From assembly GCA_019650355.1 (NCBI GenBank), contig BOWX01000001.1:192234-256233 (forward strand): a stretch of 64,000 nucleotides of DNA. The letters are read 5' to 3'. Each line of letters starts with the position of its first letter. Positions within the stretch are counted from its first letter, which is position 1. The notes under the pieces are model-generated. The model searched no databases and was not told the origin of the DNA. It worked only from the letters and a program-made list of their open reading frames with translations. Positions 31,919 through 42,861 of this stretch are shown here, in pieces. Source of the stretch: Fidelibacterota bacterium. Its GTDB lineage: Bacteria; Fidelibacterota; Marinisomatia; Marinisomatales; Marinisomataceae. A program made the position numbers and the translations under genes.

Positions 31919-32677
31919 ATGATAAGAAGACTTTTTCCAGAAGATTCAAATCAGTTTAATTTTCTGCAAAACATTTTTAAATCTTTTGATAAAGAATTTA
32001 TAGACAGATTAGAAATGTTTTTTCCAATGTGGTGTATGTTTGCATATCAGCACTACTTAGTTAAGAGTTTTGATATTGCTATTTTCAGATCAATGGAAAT
32101 TAATTTGAACACAAATTATGTCTTTTCGATGATTAAAGAAGACTGGATTGGTATAGCAAATATTCTTTTTCATACTTTATTATTTCTTTGGCTAATGAAA
32201 AGATTTGATACTTTTGGTCCTTTCAGGACAGTAAAGTCTGATTTTCAAACAAACTTCCTACTTTTTTTAGCTTTATTCTCTTTGATTGATATCATCTTTT
32301 TTGGAAAAATGATGATTGCATTTTTTTTGATGAATGTCATTCTATATGTTATTTACAGATCAGATAGTTATTTCAGTATATTTTTAGCTCTATCTTTAAC
32401 GGTTATTGTTTTATTGTTATCAGTAAACTCAAATGAACCTATTCTCGCTACAAGTTCTGCAGTATTCCTACCTTTTTTAATTTTTTCTTTAGTATTTAAA
32501 TCAAAAAAATTAATTATTTACGCGCAAAAATATCTTCCTTTGATAATGTTTATTTTCATTGCCACTAAGGAATTTTGGTTTGCATTTATTGGGCTTTCAT
32601 ACTTTATCTTTTTTAATATGTATTACTATTTTTCCTCTAAAAGAAAGTATGATTTTCTAAGGTTTGATCAGGCTTAA
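31919..32677 (+). CDS. hypothetical multi-pass membrane protein
   Basis: 252 aa intact ORF with several hydrophobic stretches. Confidence 0.6.
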   Translation: MIRRLFPEDSNQFNFLQNIFKSFDKEFIDRLEMFFPMWCMFAYQHYLVKSFDIAIFRSMEINLNTNYVFSMIKEDWIGIANILFHTLLFLWLMKRFDTFGPFRTVKSDFQTNFLLFLALFSLIDIIFFGKMMIAFFLMNVILYVIYRSDSYFSIFLALSLTVIVLLLSVNSNEPILATSSAVFLPFLIFSLVFKSKKLIIYAQKYLPLIMFIFIATKEFWFAFIGLSYFIFFNMYYYFSSKRKYDFLRFDQA

Positions 32678-32797
32678 TAATATCCTGGTTTTTTTTATCT
32701 TTTTTGTTAAATTGTCCAATGTTGACCTTAGTCAAAGCTTTTTGTTCTAAAAAGTTGGTTACACAAGCCATTCCACTAATTACGCCCGGAGATATTT

Positions 32798-34261
32798 ATG
32801 TCAAATAACGTTGAAAAGAAATTAACATTTGATGATGTTTTATTAGTTCCTAGAAGATCCTCTGTTTTACCGAAAGAAGTGGATTGTGCTACTAATCTTA
32901 CAAGAAATATTACTTTAAATATTCCTATAATGAGTGCAGCTATGGATACAGTCACTGAATCTGATATGGCAATTGCCTTGGCAAGACAAGGAGGTATCGG
33001 TGTTATTCACAAAAATTTAAGTATTGAAGATCAAGCTTTAATGGTAGATAAGGTGAAAAGATATGAAAGTGGTATGATTAGAAATCCTATTACTTTAGAT
33101 GAAGAAAAGACTGTACGAGATGCAAAACAACTAATGGAACAATATTCTATTGGAGGTTTACCTGTTTTATCAAAAGGTAAATTAGTAGGAATTATTACAA
33201 AAAGAGATATTCGTTTTGAATCAGATCTTAATACTCTTGTTAAAGATAGAATGACTTCAAAAAATTTAATTACAGTTGACTCTGATACAAGCAACGAAGA
33301 TGCTAAAAAGATTCTTCAAAAACACAGAATTGAAAGATTGTTAGTTGTTGATAAGCAAAATAATCTTGATGGTTTAATTACTGTTAAAGATTTAACTAAG
33401 AAAGAGGAATTTCCTTTTTCTACTAAAGATAAAAATGGAAGATTGAGAGTTGCAGCTGCCATAAGTGTCAGAGACGATTGGCACGAAAGGATTAAAGCAC
33501 TCATAAAAGTAGGAGTAGATGCAATTGTTGTTGATACAGCACATGGTCACTCTGAATTTGTTTTAAAATTAGTTAAAGAAGTAAAAAAAGAATTTCCAAA
33601 TTTAGATTTAATTGCGGGAAATGTAGCAACCCCTGAAGCAACAGAAGATTTGATAAAAGCTGGTGCAGATTGTGTAAAAATTGGCATTGGCGCAGGTTCT
33701 AGTTGCACTACAAGAATCATTGCTGGAGTTGGAGTACCACAGTTATCAGCTGTTATGGACTGTGCTCAAGTTGGGATTAAAAACAAAATACCTATTATTG
33801 CAGACGGTGGTATTAGGTATAGCGGAGATATTGCAAAATCTTTGGCTGCTGGTGCAAATGTAGTAATGCTTGGAGGTATGCTTGCAGGAATGGATGAAAG
33901 TCCAGGAGAGACTATTGTTTATGAAGGAAGAAGATATAAGTCTTATAGAGGTATGGGTTCACTAGCTGCAATGAAAGAAGGGGGCGGTGAAAGATATTTT
34001 CAACAAGAAAAAGATGAATTAAAATTGGTTCCAGAAGGAATCGAAGGAATGGTTCCATTTAGAGGTCCAGTTAATAATACAATTTTCCAATTAATTGGAG
34101 GTTTAAAATCTTCAATGGGCTATTGTGGCGCCAAAGATCTAAAGTCATTATATGAAAATAAAAAATTTATTGAAATTTCATCTGCAGGAGTTAAAGAAAG
34201 TCACCCTCACGAAGTAAGTATTATCAAGGAAGCCCCAAACTATCAGGGTCACGATAAGTAA
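32798..34261 (+). CDS. guaB: inosine-5'-monophosphate dehydrogenase
   Basis: [20 protein letters not shown] domains, [37 protein letters not shown]. Confidence 0.97.
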   Translation: MSNNVEKKLTFDDVLLVPRRSSVLPKEVDCATNLTRNITLNIPIMSAAMDTVTESDMAIALARQGGIGVIHKNLSIEDQALMVDKVKRYESGMIRNPITLDEEKTVRDAKQLMEQYSIGGLPVLSKGKLVGIITKRDIRFESDLNTLVKDRMTSKNLITVDSDTSNEDAKKILQKHRIERLLVVDKQNNLDGLITVKDLTKKEEFPFSTKDKNGRLRVAAAISVRDDWHERIKALIKVGVDAIVVDTAHGHSEFVLKLVKEVKKEFPNLDLIAGNVATPEATEDLIKAGADCVKIGIGAGSSCTTRIIAGVGVPQLSAVMDCAQVGIKNKIPIIADGGIRYSGDIAKSLAAGANVVMLGGMLAGMDESPGETIVYEGRRYKSYRGMGSLAAMKEGGGERYFQQEKDELKLVPEGIEGMVPFRGPVNNTIFQLIGGLKSSMGYCGAKDLKSLYENKKFIEISSAGVKESHPHEVSIIKEAPNYQGHDK

Positions 34262-34280
34262 TTCTTTATTTTAAAGAATT
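34260..34280. terminator. probable shared bidirectional terminator of guaB (+) and rpsT (-)
   Basis: AATTCTTTA-TTT-TAAAGAATT: 9-bp perfect stem, 3-nt loop, overlapping both stop codons; AT-rich so modest strength. Confidence 0.5.
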
Positions 34281-34535
34281 TAAATGATTAGTAATCTTAG
34301 ATTTTTGTCTAGCAGCATTATTTTTATGAATAATATTTTTGCTAGCCATTTTATCAATGAATGAAACTGCACTTGAATAATATTCATCAGCAGCTTTTTT
34401 AGAGTCAGAAGATAATACATTTTTAATAAGTGTACGCATCCTTGACTTGTTTTGAGAGTTAATAGCTCTTCTCTTTAAGTCTTGTCTGTCTCTTTTAATT
34501 TGTTGTTTATGTCTATCCATAAAATGTGATTGCAA
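34266..34535 (-). CDS. rpsT: 30S ribosomal protein S20
   Basis: KRDRQDLKRRAINSQNKSRMRTLIKNVL...IDKMASKNIIHKNNAARQKSKITNHLN. Confidence 0.92.
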   Translation of the reverse strand: MQSHFMDRHKQQIKRDRQDLKRRAINSQNKSRMRTLIKNVLSSDSKKAADEYYSSAVSFIDKMASKNIIHKNNAARQKSKITNHLNSLK

Positions 34536-34612
34536 CTTATTCTTTTAAGAAATAGATGTCAATAATTTTCTAATTTGATTATGGTTTTAAGTTTTATCCT
34601 TTAAATTACGCT

Positions 34613-35557
34613 ATGTCGTCAAAGAATTTGAAAGAAATTGCAGATAAAGCCAGAAAAAATGATTTTATTTCCATCTCTGAGTTAATGACTGGTATTGAAA
34701 CTAGAGTTTTTTCAAGAAAAGAAGTGTCTCAAATAATCTTCAAGGAGTCTCATAAATCATTAAAGATTGGAATTACAGGTCCTCCTGGTGCTGGAAAAAG
34801 TTCACTAATGAACAAGCTTATTCCACTGATTAGGAAAGAAAATTTATCGGTAGGAGTAATTGCAATTGATCCTTCAAGCCCAATTACTGGAGGCTCTTTT
34901 TTAGGAGACAGAGTAAGAATCAATAATGCTGTAAATGATGATAATGTTTTTGTAAGGAGTATGGGATCTCGAGCAGAGCTTGGCGGAGTAACTGAGCTAG
35001 CAGAAGATTTTAGTGATATTTTAGCGTTTAGTGGAAAAGATATAATTTTTATAGAAACTGTTGGAGTAGGACAATCTGAGTACAGTGTGTCTGAAATCAC
35101 TGATTTGACTACTTTAGTTTTTGTTCCTGAATCTGGAGATGAAATTCAACTTCTAAAAGCTGGGATTTTAGAACTAGCTGATGTATTTGTTGTTAATAAG
35201 TCAGATAGAAAAGATTCTAATCTATTAGTAAAATCTATAAATAATATTTTATCATCAACTAAAAAAGACTCAAAGAAAATTCCAATTTTCAAAACAAGCT
35301 GTAAAACGGATGAGGGTATTGAAGATTTTTCACAAGCTATTACTTCATACTTCAAATCCATGAAAGACAATAAAGATATACAAGAGAAGCAAGTTTTAAG
35401 ATATAATCGAAGAATAAAATCAATAGTTGAAAAAGATATTTTAAGTCAATTTTGGAATGAGGAAAGAACAGCTCTTTTAGATGGTATTGATAAAGCCTCA
35501 ATAAAAACAAAGTCACCATACGAGCTTGTTGATGAAATTAAGGGAAAAAATGAATAA
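34613..35557 (+). CDS. meaB: MeaB/ArgK-type GTPase (methylmalonyl-CoA mutase-associated)
   Basis: IGITGPPGAGKSSLMNKLI, AIDPSSPITGGSFLGDRVR, VRSMGSRAELGG, IETVGVGQSE. Confidence 0.93.
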   Translation: MSSKNLKEIADKARKNDFISISELMTGIETRVFSRKEVSQIIFKESHKSLKIGITGPPGAGKSSLMNKLIPLIRKENLSVGVIAIDPSSPITGGSFLGDRVRINNAVNDDNVFVRSMGSRAELGGVTELAEDFSDILAFSGKDIIFIETVGVGQSEYSVSEITDLTTLVFVPESGDEIQLLKAGILELADVFVVNKSDRKDSNLLVKSINNILSSTKKDSKKIPIFKTSCKTDEGIEDFSQAITSYFKSMKDNKDIQEKQVLRYNRRIKSIVEKDILSQFWNEERTALLDGIDKASIKTKSPYELVDEIKGKNE

Positions 35558-36278
35558 TAATGATATGTCAATAGTAGATCATCTTGAAGAATTAAGATGG
35601 AGAATTTTAAAGTCGCTAGGTTCGATACTTTTGATGTCAGTTTTAACATTCAATTTTGCAAATTTTCTTGTAGATATTCTCATAAAACCTGCTTCTCAAA
35701 TTAATTCAGATTTAAACCTTCAGGTTTTAACAATTCAAGGTATGTTTCTTTTAAAATGGAATTTGGCTATCATTGGAGGAATTATTTTATCTCTTCCAGT
35801 TATAACAGTTCAAGTTTGGAAATTTTTATCTCCAGGCCTTTATGATAAAGAAAAGAAGATACTAATTCCGCTTATCCTTACCGCATTTATTTGTTTTATT
35901 TTGGGAGGTGTTTTTGCTTATAAGGTAATCTTACCTTTTTCTTTAGATTTTTTTGCATCAATGATAACAGCTGATATTCAAAATAATTTCTCAATCAATT
36001 ATTATTTTAGTTTTGTACTATCATTGATGATTGGAGCAGGATTAATTTTCGAATTACCTGTCGCATCCTTCTTATTTTCTTCAATTGGATTAATTAATCC
36101 AGAATTTTTAAAAACATACAGAAGAGAGGCTATTGCTATAACAGTTGTTCTTTCTGCGATAATTACACCTCCAGATCCAATTAGTCTGATTATAATGTCT
36201 ATTCCAATGTTAATCTTGTACGAAATAAGTATAGCCGTATCCTGGTTTGCTAATAAACTTTTTAATAATGAGACATGA
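35550..36278 (+). CDS. tatC: Sec-independent translocase subunit TatC
   Basis: MSIVDHLEELRWRILKSL..., VWKFLSPGLYDKEKK, PPDPISLIIMSIPMLILYEISI. Confidence 0.93.
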   Translation: MNNNDMSIVDHLEELRWRILKSLGSILLMSVLTFNFANFLVDILIKPASQINSDLNLQVLTIQGMFLLKWNLAIIGGIILSLPVITVQVWKFLSPGLYDKEKKILIPLILTAFICFILGGVFAYKVILPFSLDFFASMITADIQNNFSINYYFSFVLSLMIGAGLIFELPVASFLFSSIGLINPEFLKTYRREAIAITVVLSAIITPPDPISLIIMSIPMLILYEISIAVSWFANKLFNNET

Positions 36279-37276
36279 AAAAGATTTTAGTCATCAGAAT
36301 GAGTGCAATTGGTGATATTGTTCTTGCAACATCATTTCTAGAATCAGTAAAACAAAAATATCCTGAAAGTGAGATACATTTTCTTATCAAGAAGGAATTC
36401 TCTGATCTTGTAAAAAAACATCCAATTATTGATAAACTTATATCTTTTGACAAAAAATTAGGATTAAAGGAGCTATTTCGATTAGGAAGATTTTTAAGAA
36501 GCAATAATTATGACATAATTTTTGATATTCATAGCGTTTTTAGAACAAGAATTTTATCACTTTTTTTAAGAAAGAATTTATTTAAGCAAATAAGAAAACC
36601 GAGATTAAGAAGATTCCTATTGTTTTACGGTTATCAAAATTTTTTTGAAGAAAGCTTCAGTCATATAAAAATGTATCATACCTTATTAGGACAAGATAAA
36701 ACTTTTCCTCAAACAAACTTGTATATTGATCAACTTGAGGAAGAAAAAACTAAACAGTTTTTAAGAGAAAATAACATTGGAAATAATTATATAGCTATTG
36801 TTCCAGGTGCTGCGTGGAGTCAAAAGCAATGGTCGATTGACAATTACAATAATTTAATAAAAAAGTTAATTCGTTCGTTTAATTCAAAAATTGTAATTCT
36901 TGGATCTACAAATGATGTTATTTGTGATAAAATTATTAAACATGACAAAATCATAAACTTAAAAGATAAAACATCTTTAAGAATGGCAATGGGTGTAGTC
37001 AAATATGCGCAGCATACTTTAGGAAGTGATACTGGTCTTTTACATATTTCTGAAGCAATGGGGACACCAGTAACAATGATTTTAGGTCCTACATCCAAAG
37101 AAACAGGTGCCAGAGTTACATTAAGTGACTCAAGAGTCATTGAAAATAAAGATTTATGGTGCAGACCGTGCTCACAAAATGGTAGTAGACCTTGTTATAG
37201 AAAAGAACAGTACTGTATGACTGAAATAGATAGCGAAAAAGTGTATAGCAATGTAAGTAGGGCTTTAACATTATGA
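36275..37276 (+). CDS. glycosyltransferase family 9 (heptosyltransferase-like)
   Basis: KILVIRMSAIGDIVLATSFLESVKQKYP; PGAAWSQKQWSIDNY; LGSDTGLLHISEAMGTPVTMILGPTS. Confidence 0.88.
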   Translation: MKKILVIRMSAIGDIVLATSFLESVKQKYPESEIHFLIKKEFSDLVKKHPIIDKLISFDKKLGLKELFRLGRFLRSNNYDIIFDIHSVFRTRILSLFLRKNLFKQIRKPRLRRFLLFYGYQNFFEESFSHIKMYHTLLGQDKTFPQTNLYIDQLEEEKTKQFLRENNIGNNYIAIVPGAAWSQKQWSIDNYNNLIKKLIRSFNSKIVILGSTNDVICDKIIKHDKIINLKDKTSLRMAMGVVKYAQHTLGSDTGLLHISEAMGTPVTMILGPTSKETGARVTLSDSRVIENKDLWCRPCSQNGSRPCYRKEQYCMTEIDSEKVYSNVSRALTL

Positions 37277-38508
37277 TTGTTCTAATATTTTTATACAACC
37301 TTTTAGCTCTTCCAATACTTTTACTTTTATCAATTATTTTTTCAATTTTTAACACAAAAATAAGAAAAGGATTAATTGGAAGATTTAATTCTTTTTCAGC
37401 ACTCAAATCATTCCCAACGAACAAGTTTTCACAGATTTATTGGTTTCATTGCGCATCTTTTGGAGAATATCAACAAGTTGAGACATTAATTGAGCAAATA
37501 AAAAAAAGAGATCAAGGTATAGGAATTATAACCTCCTTTTTTTCACCATCAGGATTTGAAAATGTAAATGATAGAAATATTGATTTGAAAATTTATTTAC
37601 CATTTGATTTTATTTTTTCATCATTTAGGGCTTTAAGGATAGTAAAACCTAGTAAAATATTCTTTACTTCAAGTGATTTTTGGCCAAGTTTTTTATTTGC
37701 TGCAAATCAGTTAAATATTACAACAGTTTTAACATCAGCAAGATATAGAAAATCATATAACATATTTTTGAAAATGTTTAATAAGATATTTTGTGTAAGT
37801 GATAATGATTATCATCAAATAAAAATGAATATTTCAAATGATGAAATTTATAAAATTGGAAATCCTCGATATGATAGAATATTAAATAATTTAGAAAATG
37901 TTGAATATAAACTCGATCCTTCAATAAAAGATGAAGGTAATATATTGATTTTTGCAAGTATGTGGGATGAAGACAATAAAATTATTTTTGAAAAGTTTAT
38001 TAATTCACCATTAGTTAATCATTTTGAAAAAGTGATAATTGTTCCTCATGAAGTAAATGATTCCTATTTGAATTACTATTGCTCTGTTCTTGAGGATAAT
38101 GATTTTTCATTCAAAAAAATAAATCAATATCAAAATTTTAACCAATTTGAAGAAAAGTATATTATTGTTAATAAAGTAGGTTTTCTTTCAAAATTATATG
38201 CTCAAAGTACTATAACTTATGTTGGAGGAGGCTTTTCTAAATCGGGAATACATAATATCATTGAGCCCGCAGCTGCTTCAAATCCAGTTATTTTTGGTTC
38301 AAATTTTCTGAATTCTAATAAATCTGACGCTGAAGGTTTAATAGATGTTTCAGGTGGTTTTTCCGTCGATTCTTATGAGCTATTTACTGAAAAAATAAAT
38401 TGGCTTTTAGATAAAAATAATTACAATAATTCATCAAAAAATTGTAAAACTTTTGTTACTGAAAATTCTGGCTCCACGGAAAAAATTTTAAAGGAATTAT
38501 ATGAGTAA
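37273..38508 (+). CDS. waaA: 3-deoxy-D-manno-octulosonic acid transferase
   Basis: WFHCASFGEYQQVETLIEQIKKR...; TYVGGGFSKSGIHNIIEPAAASNPVIFG. Confidence 0.88.
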   Translation: MIVLIFLYNLLALPILLLLSIIFSIFNTKIRKGLIGRFNSFSALKSFPTNKFSQIYWFHCASFGEYQQVETLIEQIKKRDQGIGIITSFFSPSGFENVNDRNIDLKIYLPFDFIFSSFRALRIVKPSKIFFTSSDFWPSFLFAANQLNITTVLTSARYRKSYNIFLKMFNKIFCVSDNDYHQIKMNISNDEIYKIGNPRYDRILNNLENVEYKLDPSIKDEGNILIFASMWDEDNKIIFEKFINSPLVNHFEKVIIVPHEVNDSYLNYYCSVLEDNDFSFKKINQYQNFNQFEEKYIIVNKVGFLSKLYAQSTITYVGGGFSKSGIHNIIEPAAASNPVIFGSNFLNSNKSDAEGLIDVSGGFSVDSYELFTEKINWLLDKNNYNNSSKNCKTFVTENSGSTEKILKELYE

Positions 38509-39043
38509 ATTATTCAAAGTTAGCGATATATTTCTTGTCCCTAATCTAATTACAATTCTGAGATTTTTTCTTATTGCTCCAATGATTATAACTTACAAGC
38601 ATGGAATGCAATCGTATTTCTTAATAATACTTTTTGTATCATTATTATCAGATTTTCTAGATGGAATTGCTGCTAGAATTCTTGACCAGAAATCAGAGCT
38701 TGGCAAGACACTTGATCCAATTGCAGATGGAATTACGCTATTTGCTTTTATAATCCTTTTTAATCAAGAAGGTCTAATCTCAACTTGGTTTATGATCTTT
38801 TATTTTTTAAGACAATTAACAATTTTAATATTTTCATTATGGTATTTACCAAAATTAAAAACAGTTTATGGATCCAATATTTTAGGCAAAACAGGAGTAT
38901 GTTTTTTAGGAGCTGCATTATGTATTTTTGCATTTAAGGTTCAGAGTATATATTATATTACGCCTGTGTTATTAAATATTGCCGCTATTTTACTATTTAT
39001 TAGTCTTCTTGATTATCTAAGATTTTTCCTTAAAATAAAATAA
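38501..39043 (+). CDS. pgsA: CDP-alcohol phosphatidyltransferase
   Basis: [28 protein letters not shown] (CDP-OH-P motif). Confidence 0.85.
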   Translation: MSKLFKVSDIFLVPNLITILRFFLIAPMIITYKHGMQSYFLIILFVSLLSDFLDGIAARILDQKSELGKTLDPIADGITLFAFIILFNQEGLISTWFMIFYFLRQLTILIFSLWYLPKLKTVYGSNILGKTGVCFLGAALCIFAFKVQSIYYITPVLLNIAAILLFISLLDYLRFFLKIK

Positions 39044-39111
39044 AAACTCTACATAATTGTCATACATATTATTTTACTTTATCGTTAATAATATTTAAAT
39101 TATTGGTCATT

Positions 39112-41104
39112 ATGGCAGACTTTAAAGTAGAATCAAAATTTTCTCCAGCAGGAGACCAGCCAACAGCTATATCTGAATTATCTGATGGATTGAAGGAAAA
39201 TGCATCTCATCAGACTTTGCTTGGTGTAACTGGATCAGGAAAAACATATACAATTGCAAAGGTAATTGAGGAAGTTCAAAAGCCGACTTTAGTTATTTCT
39301 CATAATAAAACTTTAGCAGCTCAGCTCTACGGAGAATTCAAAAACTTATTTCCAAATAATGCTGTTGAATACTTTATTAGCTATTACGATTATTATCAGC
39401 CTGAATCATATATGCCAGTAACTGATACATTTATAGAAAAAGATTTCTCTATGAATGAGGAAATTGATCGCCTGAGATTAAAAGCAACCAGCTCTTTACT
39501 GCAACGAAAAGATGTTATTGTTGTTAGCTCTGTTTCATGTATATATGGTTTAGGTAATCCCAAAGAATGGAAGAAGCAAGTGGTTCATTTAAAGCTTGAT
39601 GATTCTATTAGCAGGTCTAGCTTAACTGAATACCTTGTCGATATTTATTATCAAAGAAATGATCAAGTTTTAGAGAGTGTAATTTTAGGATTTTAGGAGA
39701 TATTTTTGAAATCTTTCCAGCTATGAGGATAAGGCTATCAGAGTTGATATTTTTGACAATATTATTCAATCAATAGTATCATTTGATCCTCTAACAGGAG
39801 AAGAACATTCTGAGCATGATGAATTTTATCTATATCCAGCAAGACATTTCATTTCTGATAAAGATAAAAATGATTCGGTTATTAAAGAGATAAAAAGAGA
39901 CTTAATTGAGAGGACTAAGTTCTTTAATGAAAACGAAAAGTTTTTAGAAGAACAAAGAATTAGTCAAAGAACTAATTTTGATATTGAAATGATCCAAGAG
40001 ATTGGATATTGTTCTGGTATTGAAAATTATTCAAGATATTTTGATGGAAGAAAAGAAGGCGAAAGACCTTTTACATTGATTGATTTTTTTCCTGAAGATT
40101 TTTTAACTGTAATAGATGAGTCTCACGTTACTTTACCTCAAATCCAGGCTATGTATGGTGGAGATAGGAAGCGTAAAGATAATTTGATTGATTATGGGTT
40201 TAGATTACCCTCAGCATATGATAATAGACCGCTAAAATCAGATGAATTTTCAACACTTCAAAATCAAGTTATTTACGCATCTGCAACTCCATCTCATAGA
40301 GAGTTAGAACTATCTCAGGGGGCAATTACTGAATTAATTAATAGGCCTACTGGATTGGTAGATCCTGAGTTGATGATTAGACCTTCTGCTGGTCAAATTG
40401 ATGATCTTATTTCAGAGATAAAGATTAGGTCGTCAAAAGATGAAAGATGTTTAGTTACTACATTAACTAAGAAAATGGCTGAAGACCTATCCGAGTATTT
40501 AAGTTCTGTCGGTTTAAGAGTTCGATATCTTCATTCAGAAGTGAAAACTATTGAAAGAGTTAAAATTTTAAGAGATTTAAGATTAGGTGATTTTGATGTT
40601 TTAGTTGGAATCAATCTATTAAGAGAAGGATTAGATCTTCCTGAAGTATCATTGGTCGCAATTTTAGATGCTGATAAGGAGGGATTTCTTAGATCTAAAA
40701 GTTCATTGGTTCAAACAGCAGGTAGGGCAGCTCGACATGAGCAAGGTAAAGTAATTTTATATGCTGATAAAATAACAGATTCGATGAAATATTTGATTGA
40801 TGAAACTGATCGAAGAAGAAAAATTCAAATGAAATTCAATAAAGAAAACAACATTACTCCAAAAACTGTTAAAAAATCAGTTGAAGAAATTATGCAATCA
40901 ACTAGAGTTGCTGAATCTTACAGAGATAGTGAAATTGAAGTTAAAAGAGATGTTGCGACGGACAAGTTTTTACTGGAGGATAAAAAAATTGTTGTAGAAA
41001 TGATTAGAGAAGAGATGCTTGAAGCAGCTGAAAATTTAGAATTTGAAAAAGCAGCCAAGCTAAGAGATGAAATGAACAAACTAGAAAAAGAAATTAAGTT
41101 ATAA
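39112..41104 (+). CDS. uvrB: excinuclease ABC subunit B (two apparent frameshifts near 39.68 and 39.72 kb)
   Basis: [41 protein letters not shown], and downstream [53 protein letters not shown] motif. Confidence 0.96.
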
Positions 41105-41118
41105 TCAACGGAGATATT

Positions 41119-42322
41119 ATGAATATAGATTTAATTAAACAAAAAGCAGGTATTATTGGAGAAAGCGATGCTATTAATCAGGTTTTAGAAATGGTTGCCC
41201 AAGTAGCAAATGTAGATATTTCAGTTTTAATTAATGGAGAATCAGGAACTGGAAAAGAATTAGTAAGCAAAGCATTACATTTAGGCAGTAAGCGTGCATC
41301 AAGTGAGCTTGTAATTGTTAATTGTGGAGCTATTCCAGAAGGAATCATAGAAAGCGAGCTTTTTGGACATAAAAAAAGGGGCTTATACAGATGCTGCAGA
41401 TTCCAGAAAAGGATACTTTGAAACAGCTAATAAGGGAACAATTTTTTTAGATGAAATTGGTGATATGCCATTGGAGACTCAGGTTAAAGTTCTTCGAGTC
41501 TTAGAATCAGGTGAGTTTATGAGAGTGGGTGATTCTGTAACAAAGAAAACAGATGTAAGAGTTATTGCTGCAACGAACAAGGATTTGGCAAAACTGGTCC
41601 AAGAAGGGAAGTTTAGGCAAGATTTGTATTATAGATTGAAAACCGTAACAATCAATATTCCACCATTGAGGAAAAGAGCAAATGATATTAGGCTATTAGT
41701 GGATAGGTTTGCATTGCAATTTAGCAGAACAAATGATATTAAGTATAAAGGCTTTACGCCTGAATCAATTAAAGAAATGCAGGATTATCATTGGCCAGGA
41801 AATGTAAGAGAATTGAGAAACTTTGTAGAAAGTATTTTAATCTTGCAGAAAGGTGAAAGAATTACTGCAGATATGGTTGCTAATCAGTTGATTGGAGATA
41901 AAATTGAGCCTATGGAAAATAATACCTCTCTACCTGTAGTTGTAAACAGAGATCCTGATCAAGCAGAAAGAGAACTAATTCTACGTCAACTACTTTTCTT
42001 AAGACAGGACATTGAAGATTTAAAATTAATGATGAAAGAATCTAGTTTTTCTGAATTAAATTCATCGAGAAGCATTAATCAATCATTTGGTTCAGCAATT
42101 CAGGATAATGAAATATTTGATGAGAATGAAAATCTTATTAAAGGTAAGATGATTGGAGCTTTTAACACTAAGGATCTTGAAAAAGAAATGATTATAAGAA
42201 CTTTAGAGCATTTTAATAACAACAGAAGAGCAGCAGCTAAATCACTTGATATGAGTGAAAGAACTCTTTATAGAAAAATAAATGATTATGGCATTGAAAA
42301 GAAAATTAAAAAAGATAGTTAA
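41119..42322 (+). CDS. sigma54-type AAA+ transcriptional regulator with Fis-type HTH (one apparent frameshift)
   Basis: [68 protein letters not shown], C-terminal NNRRAAAKSLDMSERTLYRKI. Confidence 0.92.
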
Positions 42323-42857
42323 TTCTTTATCAATTTTCATGCTTGTTGGATGTAGTTATTATTCCATGGCAGGATCGATTCCAGCCAATATAAATAACGT
42401 TTATATCCCACTAATAGAAAATGATACTGCGGAATTTGAGATTTCTGAAAATTTAACTTCAAAAATAACGCAAGAAATTGCTATTCAAAATATTTTAAAA
42501 ATTACAGATGATAGCAATAGTGATAGTACTATTCTGGGAGTGATAACCAGTGCTACCGATGGACCTTTTACTTTTGATAGTAACGAGCAGGTAGATGAGT
42601 ATCGATTTTCAATCTCTTTAAAAATTTTGTGGGTTGATAATGAAAATGAAAAAAATTTAATTGAAAAAACTTTTACAGGTTTTGGAAATTATAGTATAAA
42701 TAATGACCCATCTTCGGATGGAATAGATAATGATAACGACGGGATTCTTGATGAAAATGATGATGATGAATTTGGAGATTCAAGAGAATTGGCAATTAAT
42801 ATTGCCATTAACAAAATTGCATCAGATGTTGTAAATTCAATCCTTTCTACATGGTAA
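42288..42857 (+). CDS. LptE-like LPS-assembly lipoprotein with acidic DxDxDG-type insertion
   Basis: SIFMLVGCSYYSMAGSIPANINNVYIPLIENDTAEFEISENLTSKITQEI (LptE-like), plus DGIDNDNDGILDENDDDEFGD. Confidence 0.75.
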   Translation: MALKRKLKKIVNSLSIFMLVGCSYYSMAGSIPANINNVYIPLIENDTAEFEISENLTSKITQEIAIQNILKITDDSNSDSTILGVITSATDGPFTFDSNEQVDEYRFSISLKILWVDNENEKNLIEKTFTGFGNYSINNDPSSDGIDNDNDGILDENDDDEFGDSRELAINIAINKIASDVVNSILSTW

Positions 42858-42861
42858 AAAA

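Noticed and set aside
36275-38508. Novel polysaccharide cluster
   Set aside because: GT9 plus WaaA genes are ordinary lipid A/core LPS functions
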